Shown here piece by piece: positions 8,133 to 16,800 of a DNA stretch of 64,000 bases. Source of the stretch: Paenibacillus_AP thailandensis (lineage in GTDB: Bacteria; Bacillota; Bacilli; Paenibacillales; Paenibacillaceae); contig NZ_JBHUMY010000043.1 in NCBI RefSeq assembly GCF_042685365.1, forward strand, positions 248,001-312,000. The letters are read 5' to 3'. Numbering within the stretch: the first letter of the stretch is position 1; each line of letters begins with the position of its first letter. The position numbers and the translations under genes were made by a program. Under the pieces are notes generated by a model. The model was not told the DNA's origin and ran no database searches. It saw nothing but the letters and a program-made list of their open reading frames with translations.

Positions 8133-9077
8133 ATGAATACATCCGCAACCCGAAAAAGAAAAAAATGGCCGCTCATCGCCGCCCTTGTTCTGCTGCTGGT
8201 TGGAGCGATTCTATATAAGCTTGCCGACCGCTACTTAATCGAACATGTCGAGGCCGTCGTCGCCAACGAGGCGGAAACTGCCGGCCAAGGCGACTCCGCG
8301 GAAACGGAGCCGCAGAATGCGGCTTACGACGATTGGAATTACGAAAGCGACGACGTCTCCATCCATATTACGAAAAATCAAACCGGTTCGGGTGACGACA
8401 CGGTCACCTATTTCGTCGCGGACGTCATGCTGCAGGACGCTTCGGCATTAAAAACGGCGCTCGCCAAAAACGCGTTCGGCCGGAACATTATCGAGAACAC
8501 GTCGACCATCGCCGAAAACAACAACGCCATCTTCGCCATTAACGGCGACTACTACGGCTTCCGCGACGACGGCGTCATTATTCGGAACGGCACGCTGTAC
8601 CGGGACGAGCCCGCGCGCGACGCGCTCGGCCTGTTCGCCGACGGCACCTTGCAAACGTTCGACGAAGAGGAGATCTCCTCCTCCGAATTGCTGGAGCAAG
8701 GCGTAGAAGACACGCTGTCGTTTGGCCCCATTCTCGTGCAGGACGGACAAGTCGCCGGCGATCTGGACCATGTCAGCATCGACACCAACTTCGGCAACCG
8801 GTCGATCGAAGGCGCCAATCCGCGCACCGGCATCGGCATGATCGCTCCGAACCACTACGTATTCGTCGTAGTGGACGGACGCGACGAAGGCTACAGCCGC
8901 GGCATGACCTTGACCGAATTCGCGAATCTGTTCAAGGAGCTGGGCGCAACGGAAGCTTACAACCTGGACGGAGGAGGCTCCTCCACCATGTATTTCATGG
9001 GCCGCGTCGTCAACCAGCCGCAAGGCGGCAAAAACGAGGAACGCGGCGTCAGCGACATCATTTATATCGGAGAGTGA
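8133..9077 (+). CDS. Membrane-anchored phosphodiester glycosidase (NAGPA domain)
   Basis: This 314-residue protein has a basic N-terminus and one transmembrane helix (about residues 11-29), then an acidic linker. The extracellular domain contains AINGDYYGFRDDGVIIRNG, TGIGMIAPNHYVFVVVDGR and a terminal AYNLDGGGSSTMYF, which are the signatures of the NAGPA family. These enzymes cleave sugar-phosphodiester bonds, for example uncovering mannose 6-phosphate or trimming exopolymers. GGAGTTGGAG precedes the chosen ATG. Only 6 bp separate it from the downstream glycosyltransferase, so both probably act on a cell-surface glycopolymer. Confidence 0.88.
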   Translation: MNTSATRKRKKWPLIAALVLLLVGAILYKLADRYLIEHVEAVVANEAETAGQGDSAETEPQNAAYDDWNYESDDVSIHITKNQTGSGDDTVTYFVADVMLQDASALKTALAKNAFGRNIIENTSTIAENNNAIFAINGDYYGFRDDGVIIRNGTLYRDEPARDALGLFADGTLQTFDEEEISSSELLEQGVEDTLSFGPILVQDGQVAGDLDHVSIDTNFGNRSIEGANPRTGIGMIAPNHYVFVVVDGRDEGYSRGMTLTEFANLFKELGATEAYNLDGGGSSTMYFMGRVVNQPQGGKNEERGVSDIIYIGE

Positions 9078-9083
9078 GCGAAC

Positions 9084-10097
9084 ATGATCTGCTTAATCCC
9101 TTCTTACGAGCCGGACGAACGTCTCATTCGGCTCGTGCATGATTTGAAAGACAACACGAACTTATCCATCGTCCTCGTCGACGACGGCAGCGGCGGCGAC
9201 TACGCCCATCTATTCGAGGAGGCCCGGGCGGCGGGATGCGTCGTCCTCGCCCACGAAGCGAACCGCGGCAAAGGACAAGCGCTAAAAACCGGCTTCCGGT
9301 ACGTCCAAACGCTTGGCGTCCGCGAGGGCGTCGTATGCGCGGACAGCGACGGACAGCATCTGCCGGGAGACATCAAGCGAATTGCCGAGCAAGTCCGGGA
9401 GAATCCGGGGCATATCGTCCTCGGAGGCCGCCGGTTTACCGGCAAAGTGCCGGCGCGCAGCCGATTCGGCAACGCCGTCACGCGGGGCGTGTTCGCCTTC
9501 ACGACCGGCATCAGGCTTCACGATACGCAAACGGGACTGCGGGGCTTCTCCTTCTCGATGCTGGAGTTTCTGTGCCGCATCCCCGGCGACCGGTTCGAAT
9601 ACGAGATGAACATGCTGCTTGCGGCGCACGAGGAAGGCGTCCCGATGGTGGAGATCCCGATCGACACGGTTTACTTGAACGACAATCAATCGTCCCATTT
9701 CCGGCCGCTGGCCGATTCGGCCAAAATTTACGCCCCGATTCTGAAATTCAGCGGCTCTTCTCTGTTGTCGGCGGCTATCGATTTCGCGCTGCTGTTCATC
9801 CTTCAATGGTTGACCGGCCGTCTGCTGCTCGCGGTGGCGGGCGCCCGGATATGCAGCTCGGCGTTCAATTACTCCATGAATCGGAAATTCGTGTTCCAAA
9901 GGAAGGATCGAAGCGCCGCCGTCCTGCGCTCGGCGCCCAAGTATTTCGCGCTCGTCCTGCTGATCCTGCTGCTCAACTACGAATTGTTGTCCGTTCTTCA
10001 CGAGCGGATCGGACTGCCGCTTCTGCTTGCCAAGCTGTTGACCGAAGGCGTACTCTTCGTGTTCAGCTATTGGTCGCAGCGCAAGTTCGTCTATTAG
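9084..10097 (+). CDS. GT2 glycosyltransferase fused to GtrA-like membrane domain
   Basis: This 337-residue protein begins with a GT-A family 2 domain. It has VDDGS at 32-36, the metal-binding D87-S-D89 (CADSDGQH), and TGLRGF and RFEYEMNMLL typical of dolichyl- or polyprenyl-phosphate sugar transferases. Residues about 215-337 form a four-helix GtrA-like domain that flips or holds the lipid-linked sugar. Such fusions make undecaprenyl-phosphate sugars for decorating teichoic acids or polysaccharide. It is co-transcribed with the phosphodiester glycosidase. The sugar transferred is unknown. Confidence 0.9.
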   Translation: MICLIPSYEPDERLIRLVHDLKDNTNLSIVLVDDGSGGDYAHLFEEARAAGCVVLAHEANRGKGQALKTGFRYVQTLGVREGVVCADSDGQHLPGDIKRIAEQVRENPGHIVLGGRRFTGKVPARSRFGNAVTRGVFAFTTGIRLHDTQTGLRGFSFSMLEFLCRIPGDRFEYEMNMLLAAHEEGVPMVEIPIDTVYLNDNQSSHFRPLADSAKIYAPILKFSGSSLLSAAIDFALLFILQWLTGRLLLAVAGARICSSAFNYSMNRKFVFQRKDRSAAVLRSAPKYFALVLLILLLNYELLSVLHERIGLPLLLAKLLTEGVLFVFSYWSQRKFVY

Positions 10098-10107
10098 GCC
10101 GCGCGCG

Positions 10108-11934
10108 TTATTTCTTCAAGTGGAACGGCACCGTCGTAACGATAATGTCCTTGCGGTACAGCAGCCTTGCGCGGATGAGCAGGCTGGACTGGTTATGAAG
10201 GGCGTTGTGCCACCGCTTCTTCGGAATGAATTGCGGGATGACGACCGTAACCCGGTAATTCAATTCGTTCGCTTTATGCTCGATCGTATCGATGAATTTC
10301 GTAAGCGGCTGGACGATGCTCCGGTATTGGGAATGAAGCGTCACCAAGCGGACGTCCGGCTGCCATTTGTTCCATTTCTCCTCGAATTGCTTCTCCTGCT
10401 CCCGCTCAAAGGCGACATAAACCGCGATGAGCTGTTCGGGCTGCAGCGACTTGGCGTAATTCAAGGAATTTTCGACGACACGGGTAATGCCCGCAACCGG
10501 CACGATGACGATATTTCCATGAGCCCGCGGCGCCCGTTCGCAGTTCGTAATCCGCAGCTGCTCGCCGACGGCGTCGTAATGCTTTTTGATCCGGTGAAAC
10601 ATGATGACGATAAGCGGCAGAAAGACGAGAACGGACCATACTTGGGCGAATTTCGTGACGAAAAACACGATCAGGACGCCGAAAGTAATAACCGCGCCGA
10701 TCAAATTGACGATAAACCTGGCGGTCCAGCCGCCCGGCTTTTCCCGAAGCCACTTTACCATCATGCCGGTCTGCGCCAGCGTGAACGGAATAAAGACGCC
10801 GACGGCGTAAAGCGGTATTAGCTGCTCGGTCCGGCCTTCAAACACGATAATGAGGATGATGGACAGGATGGCCAAGGAAATGATGCCGTTGGAATACCCT
10901 AGCCGGTCGCCCCGGACGGTAAACATGCGGGATATATATTTGTCTTTGGCCAAATTGACCGCAAGCAGCGGGAAGGCCGAATAGCCGGTATTGGCGGCCA
11001 GCACCAAAATCATCGCCGTCGTCGCTTGCACGAAATAATACAGGATACCGCGGCCGAAGGCGGTTGACGCGATTTGCGATACGACCGTCTCCTTCTCGCT
11101 TGGAACGATCCCGTAATAATAACCGAGGTATACGATGCCCGCGAACAACAGCGCCAATAAAACGCCCATGGCGGCAAGCGTACGGGACGCATTGCGCGGA
11201 GCCGGCTCCCGGAAGTTCGGAATGGCGTTCGAGATCGCCTCCACCCCGGTCAGCGCCGAGCTGCCGGAGGCGAAAGCCCTCAGCAGCAGAAACAGCGTAA
11301 TGCCCGCAACCGGCGTTCCGACGGGCGCATGCAGATGGTCCGGCACCGCCCCGGACGCGATCTGGTATAACCCGGTACCGATCAGAATAAACAAAGCGAG
11401 CACGAACAAATAAACCGGATAGGCCAGTATGGAGGCCGACTCCGTAATGCCTCTAAGATTAAGCACCGTAATAAAAACGACCAGCAGGCAGGAAATCAGG
11501 ACATGATACGGATGCAAGACGGGAAAGGCGGACGTAATGGCGTCCGTGCCGGCCGAGATGCTGACCGCCACCGTCAATATATAATCGACAAGCAGCGAGC
11601 CGCCGGCAATAAGTCCGGCATTTTCCCCCAGATTGCTTTTGGATACGACATACGCCCCGCCCCCGTGCGGGTAAGCGTAAATCACTTGCCTGTAAGACAA
11701 AATAAGAGCCAGAAGCAGAATCAATACGCCGACGCCGATCGGTATCGAATACCAGAAGGCGGCCGCCCCCACCGTCATAAGCACGAGCAGAATTTGCTCC
11801 GGCCCGTAAGCGACGGAGGACAAGGCGTCCGAGGATAAAATCGCCAGCGCTTTCGTCTTGTTCAGCTTCTGCTCGCAGAGCTCGTTCGATTTCAGCGGAC
11901 GGCCGATCAGCAACCGTTTTAAACCGGACAACAT
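10108..11934 (-). CDS. kimA: KimA-type high-affinity potassium importer
   Basis: This 608-residue APC-superfamily transporter is co-linear with B. subtilis KimA (YdaO). The N-terminal KALAILSSDALSSVAYGPEQ, the AYPHGGGAYVVSK and SALTGVEAISNAIP segments, twelve membrane helices, and the cytoplasmic C-terminal domain (about 455-608, NIVIVPVAGITRVVENS) are all present. It imports K+ with protons. I start at the ATG preceded by GGGGTGA rather than at a GTG eight codons earlier. It follows a sensor kinase by 69 bp on the same strand with no visible terminator. The c-di-AMP riboswitch that usually precedes kimA is absent, so a two-component system may control it instead. Confidence 0.93.
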   Translation of the reverse strand: MLSGLKRLLIGRPLKSNELCEQKLNKTKALAILSSDALSSVAYGPEQILLVLMTVGAAAFWYSIPIGVGVLILLLALILSYRQVIYAYPHGGGAYVVSKSNLGENAGLIAGGSLLVDYILTVAVSISAGTDAITSAFPVLHPYHVLISCLLVVFITVLNLRGITESASILAYPVYLFVLALFILIGTGLYQIASGAVPDHLHAPVGTPVAGITLFLLLRAFASGSSALTGVEAISNAIPNFREPAPRNASRTLAAMGVLLALLFAGIVYLGYYYGIVPSEKETVVSQIASTAFGRGILYYFVQATTAMILVLAANTGYSAFPLLAVNLAKDKYISRMFTVRGDRLGYSNGIISLAILSIILIIVFEGRTEQLIPLYAVGVFIPFTLAQTGMMVKWLREKPGGWTARFIVNLIGAVITFGVLIVFFVTKFAQVWSVLVFLPLIVIMFHRIKKHYDAVGEQLRITNCERAPRAHGNIVIVPVAGITRVVENSLNYAKSLQPEQLIAVYVAFEREQEKQFEEKWNKWQPDVRLVTLHSQYRSIVQPLTKFIDTIEHKANELNYRVTVVIPQFIPKKRWHNALHNQSSLLIRARLLYRKDIIVTTVPFHLKK

Positions 11935-12003
11935 GACGTTAGGCTCACCCCGTTTCACTTGGATGCCTTTATAGTGTCCCGTTTCCGTCCCGACGAACCA
12001 GCC

Positions 12004-13329
12004 TTACACCGCGTGAAGCTTCACCTTAAATGTCGTGCCTTGGCCGGCGCGGCTTTGCACCGTTATGCCGCCTCCTTGCGCTTTCGCGTATTCGGCCGCG
12101 ATCGCAAGGCCCAACCCGGAACCGCCGCTGTCGCGGCTTCTGGCGCGGTCGGTCCGGTAAAACCGTTCGAACAGATGCGGCAAATGCTCCTCTTCGATGC
12201 CTATGCCGTTATCCGCGATTTCGGCGACGGCGAACCCTTCTTCGAATCCGGCCGACAGCCGTATTTCCCCGCCTTCAGGCGTATATCGAATGCCGTTGAT
12301 GACGAGGTTCAGCAGAATTTGCGCCGTCCGATGCCGGTCTGCCCAAGCGCGGACCGGAAGTCCGGATTCGGCCTGCTTCACTTGAATCCCTTTCGCCTCC
12401 GCCTCGACGCCGACACGTTCCGCCACGCGGGCCAGCAGCTCGGCTAAATCGACTTCCTCCATATGCAGCACAAGCCGGCCTCCCTCCGCTTGCGACAGCT
12501 CCTTCAGATCCGACACGAGCCGGTCGAGCCGAATCAATTCGTCCTGCAGCGGAAGCAGCTCTTCCGGCTGTACGGGCAAGCTTCGATGCTGCAAATATTC
12601 GAGCTTCCCGGACACGATGGCAAGCGGCGTCCGCAGCTCGTGCGCGATATCCGCCGTCATGTTCCTTTTGGTCTGTTCCGACCGCTCGAGCTCGGCGGAC
12701 ATGGCGTTAACGGCGGCGGCGATTATGCCGAACTCGTCGTTCGACGAGGCGTCGGCCTTCACGCCGAAGTTCCGCTTGCCAAGCTCGTCGAGGACCGGAA
12801 TCATGCGGCGGAGCGGAGCGGTCAGCTGCTTGGACAGCCCGTAGGAGAACATAATGCCGGCGGCCGCAAACAGAAGCATCAGCACGCCGAGCACCAGCAC
12901 AAGCGAATCGCGGAACGCATATCGGAATACGGCGGCGAACCGGATTGTCGGATCGGTATATTCGACTGTCCACGTTGTGCCGTCGGGGGTCGTGAACGTT
13001 TCGGTTATCCCGACTCGGGCAAACTCCGCATCGTCCTCGTTTCCGAATACAGCCGCCGTTTTCCCGTTCCGGTCCTTCACGATCAAGGTCCCGTTGCCGT
13101 CGCCGGTCAGCTCGCGAATGAGCTCCGAGGGCAATCCGCTCCAGCCCGAGGACGGGACGTAACGGGCTTCAAGCCCGCCGACTATCGCGTCCATCGTTTC
13201 GTCCTGCCGGTTTTCCGCGAGATGATTGACGAGGCGGTTCGCCATCGTATAGACCCCCGCAAACATAAACACGCCCATCAGGATAATCAGCACCGAATAT
13301 CCGGCAAAAATTTTGCGGGCGACGCTCAT
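12004..13329 (-). CDS. Sensor histidine kinase
   Basis: This 441-residue membrane kinase has TM1 (about 8-28), an extracytoplasmic domain, TM2 (about 140-162) and a HAMP segment (about 163-218). The HisKA box is NMTADIAHELRTPLAIVSG, and the HATPase has N, G1 and G2 boxes (LLNLVINGIRYTPEGG, IADNGIGIEEEHL, GGSGLGLAIAAEYAKAQGG). It overlaps the upstream response-regulator gene by 4 bp and precedes kimA. The pair probably senses an envelope or osmotic signal and may regulate K+ import; the link to kimA rests on gene order only. Confidence 0.92.
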   Translation of the reverse strand: MSVARKIFAGYSVLIILMGVFMFAGVYTMANRLVNHLAENRQDETMDAIVGGLEARYVPSSGWSGLPSELIRELTGDGNGTLIVKDRNGKTAAVFGNEDDAEFARVGITETFTTPDGTTWTVEYTDPTIRFAAVFRYAFRDSLVLVLGVLMLLFAAAGIMFSYGLSKQLTAPLRRMIPVLDELGKRNFGVKADASSNDEFGIIAAAVNAMSAELERSEQTKRNMTADIAHELRTPLAIVSGKLEYLQHRSLPVQPEELLPLQDELIRLDRLVSDLKELSQAEGGRLVLHMEEVDLAELLARVAERVGVEAEAKGIQVKQAESGLPVRAWADRHRTAQILLNLVINGIRYTPEGGEIRLSAGFEEGFAVAEIADNGIGIEEEHLPHLFERFYRTDRARSRDSGGSGLGLAIAAEYAKAQGGGITVQSRAGQGTTFKVKLHAV

Positions 13330-14030
13330 GGCTGGCCGCCTGCCTTGTCCGCGAACCGGTAGCCGAAACCGTAGACGGTATGGATATAGACCGGCCGGGC
13401 GGGATCGTCCTCCACCTTTTTGCGCAAGCGGCTTATATGGGCGTCGACCGTCCGTTCGTCGTTCAGCAGATCGTCGGGCAAGGCCAATCTCAACAGCTGC
13501 AGACGGCTGTACACGACGCCCGGCCTCTCGGCCAGCGTCGTCAGCAGCTTATATTCCGTAGGCGTTAACGATAGCTCCCGCCCGTTTTTCCATACGCGGT
13601 ATTCCGCCGGCGATATCGTAAGCTCTCCCCGTTCCAGCCGCTCTTCGGAAGGGACGCTCCCTTGAGGATGGAGCCGGCGCAATACCGCCCGGATGCGCGC
13701 CGCCAGCTCCCGCAGCGAGAACGGTTTGGTCATATAATCGTCGGCTCCGACCTCCAGACCGACAAGCTTATCCGCTTCTTCCGTTCTGGCCGTCACCATA
13801 ATGATGCCGGCGCGGCTCGTTTTCCGCAGCTCGGCGCATACTTCGATTCCGCTTTTTCCCGGCATCATCCAGTCCAGCACCACCAGATCCGGCTCCCGTT
13901 CCCGCACGAGACGCAGCGTTTCCTGCCCGTCCGATGCCGTCCATACGATATACCCTTCATCCTCCAGAAACGGCTTGACGAAATCGAGCATCTTCCGCTC
14001 GTCGTCGGCGATCAAGATCGTATGAGCCAT
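13326..14030 (-). CDS. OmpR/PhoB-type response regulator
   Basis: This 234-residue protein has a receiver domain (residues 1-115, with LIADDE, the phospho-accepting D in VVLDWMMPG, and K in YMTKPFS) and a winged-helix output domain (about 130-230, ending VHTVYGFGYRF). Its stop overlaps the start of the partner kinase. GGGGGAG precedes the ATG. It is first in an apparent RR-HK-kimA transcription unit. Confidence 0.93.
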   Translation of the reverse strand: MAHTILIADDERKMLDFVKPFLEDEGYIVWTASDGQETLRLVREREPDLVVLDWMMPGKSGIEVCAELRKTSRAGIIMVTARTEEADKLVGLEVGADDYMTKPFSLRELAARIRAVLRRLHPQGSVPSEERLERGELTISPAEYRVWKNGRELSLTPTEYKLLTTLAERPGVVYSRLQLLRLALPDDLLNDERTVDAHISRLRKKVEDDPARPVYIHTVYGFGYRFADKAGGQP

Positions 14031-14408
14031 TTCGGCCTCCCCCTTTCATTTGAACCCATTATGCCACAGGGCATGCGCCTTTATCGCGGGCCGGGCCGAA
14101 ATTTCACAGAACCCGCAGGCCGCCGTCATAAGTTCGCAACATTCAAGCTGAAGCGGCGCAGCCGTTTATCCTCAAAAAAATCCCCTTAAGGGAGGAGGCG
14201 TTCCATCTTTATCGTCGCCGATCCCGACCGACAGCTCGATACCAAGCGGTTCGGCACGTACCGGATCCACGGCATCATCGGCCTAATCCTGATATAGATC
14301 GAGAACCTCGCATTATCTTGAAACGTCAAGGCTCGCAAAACGCCAAAACGCTCCTGCGCCGTCAAGGCACAGGAGCGTTTTGTTATGGGAAAAACGATAT
14401 TATAAATT
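14031..14408. other. Intergenic region with a possible coding remnant
   Basis: This 378-bp gap holds the promoter of the response regulator near its left end and the pbuX terminator at the right. Between them, 14206-14298 reads on the plus strand as an open 30-codon stretch (FIVADPDRQLDTKRFGTYRI..., then a hydrophobic end and a TAG). It has no start codon but has GGGAGGAGG just upstream, so it may be the tail of a lost gene. No c-di-AMP riboswitch motif was found on the minus strand. Confidence 0.4.
14345..14381 (-). terminator. Terminator of the xpt-pbuX operon
   Basis: AAAACGCTCCTG pairs with CAGGAGCGTTTT around a 13-nt loop, about 28 bp past the pbuX stop. T tracts flank both sides. Confidence 0.8.
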
Positions 14409-15704
14409 CTATTGCGGCGAAGAAGACGCCGTTTGACCGTGCTTGTCCTTCTTGCTCCGCAGGAGCAAATTAAGCACGATAGCCGTCAGCGAGCCGGTTA
14501 CGATGCCGCTTTGCGTCAGCATCTTCGCGAAATCCGGCAGCTGATCGAACACGGCCGGCACGGCTGCCGAGCCGAGGCCGACGGCGATGCTGGTCGCCAC
14601 GATCAAGAGATTGCGCTCTTCGCGCAAATTCACTTCCGACAAGATCGACATCCCTGAAGCCGCGACCGAGCCGAACATGACGATCATGGCGCCGCCGAGC
14701 ACCGCGTTCGGGATTACCGTCGTTACCGCGGCAAGCTTCGGCAAGAGGCCGAGAACGACCATAATGCCGCCGGCCGCCACAATGACGTTGCGCGTCTTGA
14801 CGCCGCTCAGCGTAATGAGCCCGACGTTCTGCGAGAACGCCGTATAAGGGAACGCGTTGAAGATGCCGCCCAGCATAATCGCCGCGCCTTCCGATCGAAG
14901 GCCGTTTACGATTTGCTGCTTCTCCACCGTCTGGTTCGTCGCTTTGCCGACCGCGAGATAGACGCCCGTCGACTCCACCATGCTGACGATGTTGACGATA
15001 ATCATCGTAACGACGGCGGTCAGGCTGAACTCCGGCCAGCCGAAATAGAACGGCTGCGCAATGCTGAACCAAGACGCTTCGCCGACCGACGCGAAGCTGA
15101 CGATGCCAAGCGCGTATCCGGCGAGCGTTCCCGCCGCCAATCCGATCAAGACGGAGATCGAGCGCAAGAAGCCTTTGGCGAACCGGTTAACGAGCAATAT
15201 GACGATAAGCGTGCCAAGCGCGAGCAGCAAATTTTGCGGGTCGCCGTAGTCTTCGCTGCCGTCGCCGCCCGCCACGTTGTTCATGGCGACCGGAATGAGC
15301 GACAAGCCGATAATGGTAACGACCGAGCCGGTGACGACCGTCGGGAAAAATCGGAGCAGCTTTCCGTACAACGGTGCGGCCAGCACGACGAATAAACCGG
15401 ATAAAATGATGGCTCCGTAAGCGGTAGCCAGATTCGAGCCGGACGCGATGGCGATGATCGGGCCGACCGCCGTAAACGTGCACCCGAGAATAACCGGCAG
15501 GCGGCTGCCGAAATAGCGGGTTCCCATCACCTGAAGCAGAGTGGCGATGCCGCAGGTGAACAGGTCGGCGGCAATCAGATACGCCATCTGCGCCGCATTC
15601 AGATTTAACGCGCCGCCTACGATCAGCGGCACGACAACGGCGCCCGCGTACATCGCCAGGACATGCTGGAAGCCCAGCGCTACAACCTTTTTCTTGCTTA
15701 GCAT
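14409..15704 (-). CDS. pbuX: Xanthine permease
   Basis: This 431-residue nucleobase:cation symporter (NCS2 family) has about 14 membrane helices. Family signatures include QHVLAMYAGAVVVPLIVGGAL near the N-terminus and GATNQTVEKQQIVNGLRSEG-like and FPYTAFSQNVGLITLSGV motifs around residues 240-300. It imports xanthine for salvage. The gene begins 3 bp after the xpt stop, matching the B. subtilis xpt-pbuX operon, and both sit behind a guanine riboswitch. The Shine-Dalgarno (AAAGGAG) lies inside the end of xpt. Confidence 0.94.
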   Translation of the reverse strand: MLSKKKVVALGFQHVLAMYAGAVVVPLIVGGALNLNAAQMAYLIAADLFTCGIATLLQVMGTRYFGSRLPVILGCTFTAVGPIIAIASGSNLATAYGAIILSGLFVVLAAPLYGKLLRFFPTVVTGSVVTIIGLSLIPVAMNNVAGGDGSEDYGDPQNLLLALGTLIVILLVNRFAKGFLRSISVLIGLAAGTLAGYALGIVSFASVGEASWFSIAQPFYFGWPEFSLTAVVTMIIVNIVSMVESTGVYLAVGKATNQTVEKQQIVNGLRSEGAAIMLGGIFNAFPYTAFSQNVGLITLSGVKTRNVIVAAGGIMVVLGLLPKLAAVTTVIPNAVLGGAMIVMFGSVAASGMSILSEVNLREERNLLIVATSIAVGLGSAAVPAVFDQLPDFAKMLTQSGIVTGSLTAIVLNLLLRSKKDKHGQTASSSPQ

Positions 15705-15707
15705 GAA

Positions 15708-16313
15708 TTATACTTTCTCCTTTACATGGATTGGAGCGTCATTGTCGACAAAATGGATTTCCCCCGGGGCCATCGACGAAATTCTCGCCAGCGAATGGAC
15801 ATGCACGCCCATATCCTCCAGCAGTCTGCGGCCTTCCTGGAAGCCCTTCTCGATCACGCAGCCGACGCCGGCCAGCTCCGCGCCCGCTTCCCTGACGATT
15901 TGCACGAGGCCGACAAGCGCCGCGCCCGTCGCAAGGAAATCGTCCACGATCAGCACCCTGTCGTTCGGTCCCAAATAATTCCGCGACAAGCTGACCTGAT
16001 ACGTCTCCTGGCGGGTGAAGGAGTGAACGGAGGCCGAATAGACTTGCTCGGCAAGCGTGACCGCCTTCTTCTTCTTGGCGTAAACGAAAGGCACCTTCAG
16101 CGCGATGCCCGCGGCCATCGCAAACTGAATGCCGCTCGCTTCGATGGTCAGCACCTTCGTAATGCCTCTGTCCGCGAACAGCCGGCCGAATTCCCGGCCG
16201 ATCGACAGCGCCAGCTCCGTATCGACCTGATGGTTCAGGAACGAATCGACCTTAAGCACCGTGTCGGACAGGATCACTCCTTCCTGTCTAATGCGGTCTT
16301 CCAACTCTTTCAT
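15708..16313 (-). CDS. xpt: Xanthine phosphoribosyltransferase
   Basis: This 201-residue PRTase converts xanthine and PRPP to XMP. The PRPP-binding motif VLIVDDFLATGAAL, the N-terminal LKVDSFLNHQVD, the flexible-loop sequence YSASVHSFTRQE, and VIEKGFQEGR match B. subtilis Xpt throughout. It is the first gene of the purine-salvage operon, and its leader contains a guanine riboswitch with a terminator. AAGGAG lies 12 nt before the ATG. Confidence 0.96.
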   Translation of the reverse strand: MKELEDRIRQEGVILSDTVLKVDSFLNHQVDTELALSIGREFGRLFADRGITKVLTIEASGIQFAMAAGIALKVPFVYAKKKKAVTLAEQVYSASVHSFTRQETYQVSLSRNYLGPNDRVLIVDDFLATGAALVGLVQIVREAGAELAGVGCVIEKGFQEGRRLLEDMGVHVHSLARISSMAPGEIHFVDNDAPIHVKEKV

Positions 16314-16339
16314 CTGTCATCACGGCTCCTTTTTTCATG

Positions 16340-16388
16340 AAAAAAAAGACAAACCTCCTAAGCGACTCGCTTAAGTCAGGCCTGTCTC
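16340..16388 (-). terminator. Riboswitch expression-platform terminator of xpt-pbuX
   Basis: On the minus strand, AGAC...CCT...TAAGCG pairs with CGCTTA...AGG...GTCT and is followed by eight Ts. It sits between the aptamer and xpt, as in B. subtilis, where guanine binding favours this terminator. Confidence 0.82.
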
Positions 16389-16492
16389 TACAGATTTTAT
16401 ATCCAATGCAGTGCGCCGGTTGCATGCGGCTTGTCCGCCCGGCCCGATTCGGCAATCGGGTTCGCGCTTCTTCGCCGAGCATTCACGGTCTC

Positions 16493-16564
16493 ACTCATAG
16501 TCGGACAATTGCAATGGTTATCCGGTAGAAACTTATGGGCCATATTCCCAAAATTATATGAGCA
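16493..16564 (-). ncRNA. Guanine-class purine riboswitch aptamer
   Basis: Read on the minus strand, the segment has the P1 strands GCTCAT/ATGAGT, the invariant TATAAT start of J1/2, AAGTTTCTACCGG in the J2/3-P3 region, and TGTCCGACTATG at the 3' side. The C before GACTAT marks guanine rather than adenine specificity. It precedes xpt-pbuX and its terminator, the classical arrangement for feedback control by guanine or hypoxanthine. Confidence 0.95.
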
Positions 16565-16800
16565 GTTAGCGAAAAATATAGAACTAATACTACACCACCC
16601 TCTCGCGGCGGAGCAAGTGGGAATTTCGACATGTTTCGTTGTTTCCGGCGCTACTTGACTTACGATACTTGAGAAACATTAAAAATTTAAGTAAACTGAA
16701 GGAAGCAAACCGAAACAAGCCTCGACGATACGGTTCATCCCGGGGCAAGGCCGACGAAGCCGTTTCTGCTTGCGGACGATAAAAAACAGGAGGTCACCCT
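16565..16800. other. Divergent promoter region of xpt and the LLM oxidoreductase
   Basis: This 236-bp stretch has no credible gene. On the plus strand, TTGACT at about 16656 followed 17 nt later by an AT-rich hexamer (ATTAAA) is a candidate promoter for the flavin oxidoreductase. The xpt promoter must lie on the minus strand just right of the aptamer. Confidence 0.4.

Noticed and set aside
11935..12003. Possible ydaO/yuaA c-di-AMP riboswitch before kimA
   Set aside because: Only 69 bp separate the genes, and none of the conserved aptamer segments is visible on the minus strand there or upstream of the response regulator.
14206..14298. Short open stretch annotated as a gene
   Set aside because: It has a ribosome-binding-like sequence but no start codon, and no family could be recognised. 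It is listed only as a possible remnant.
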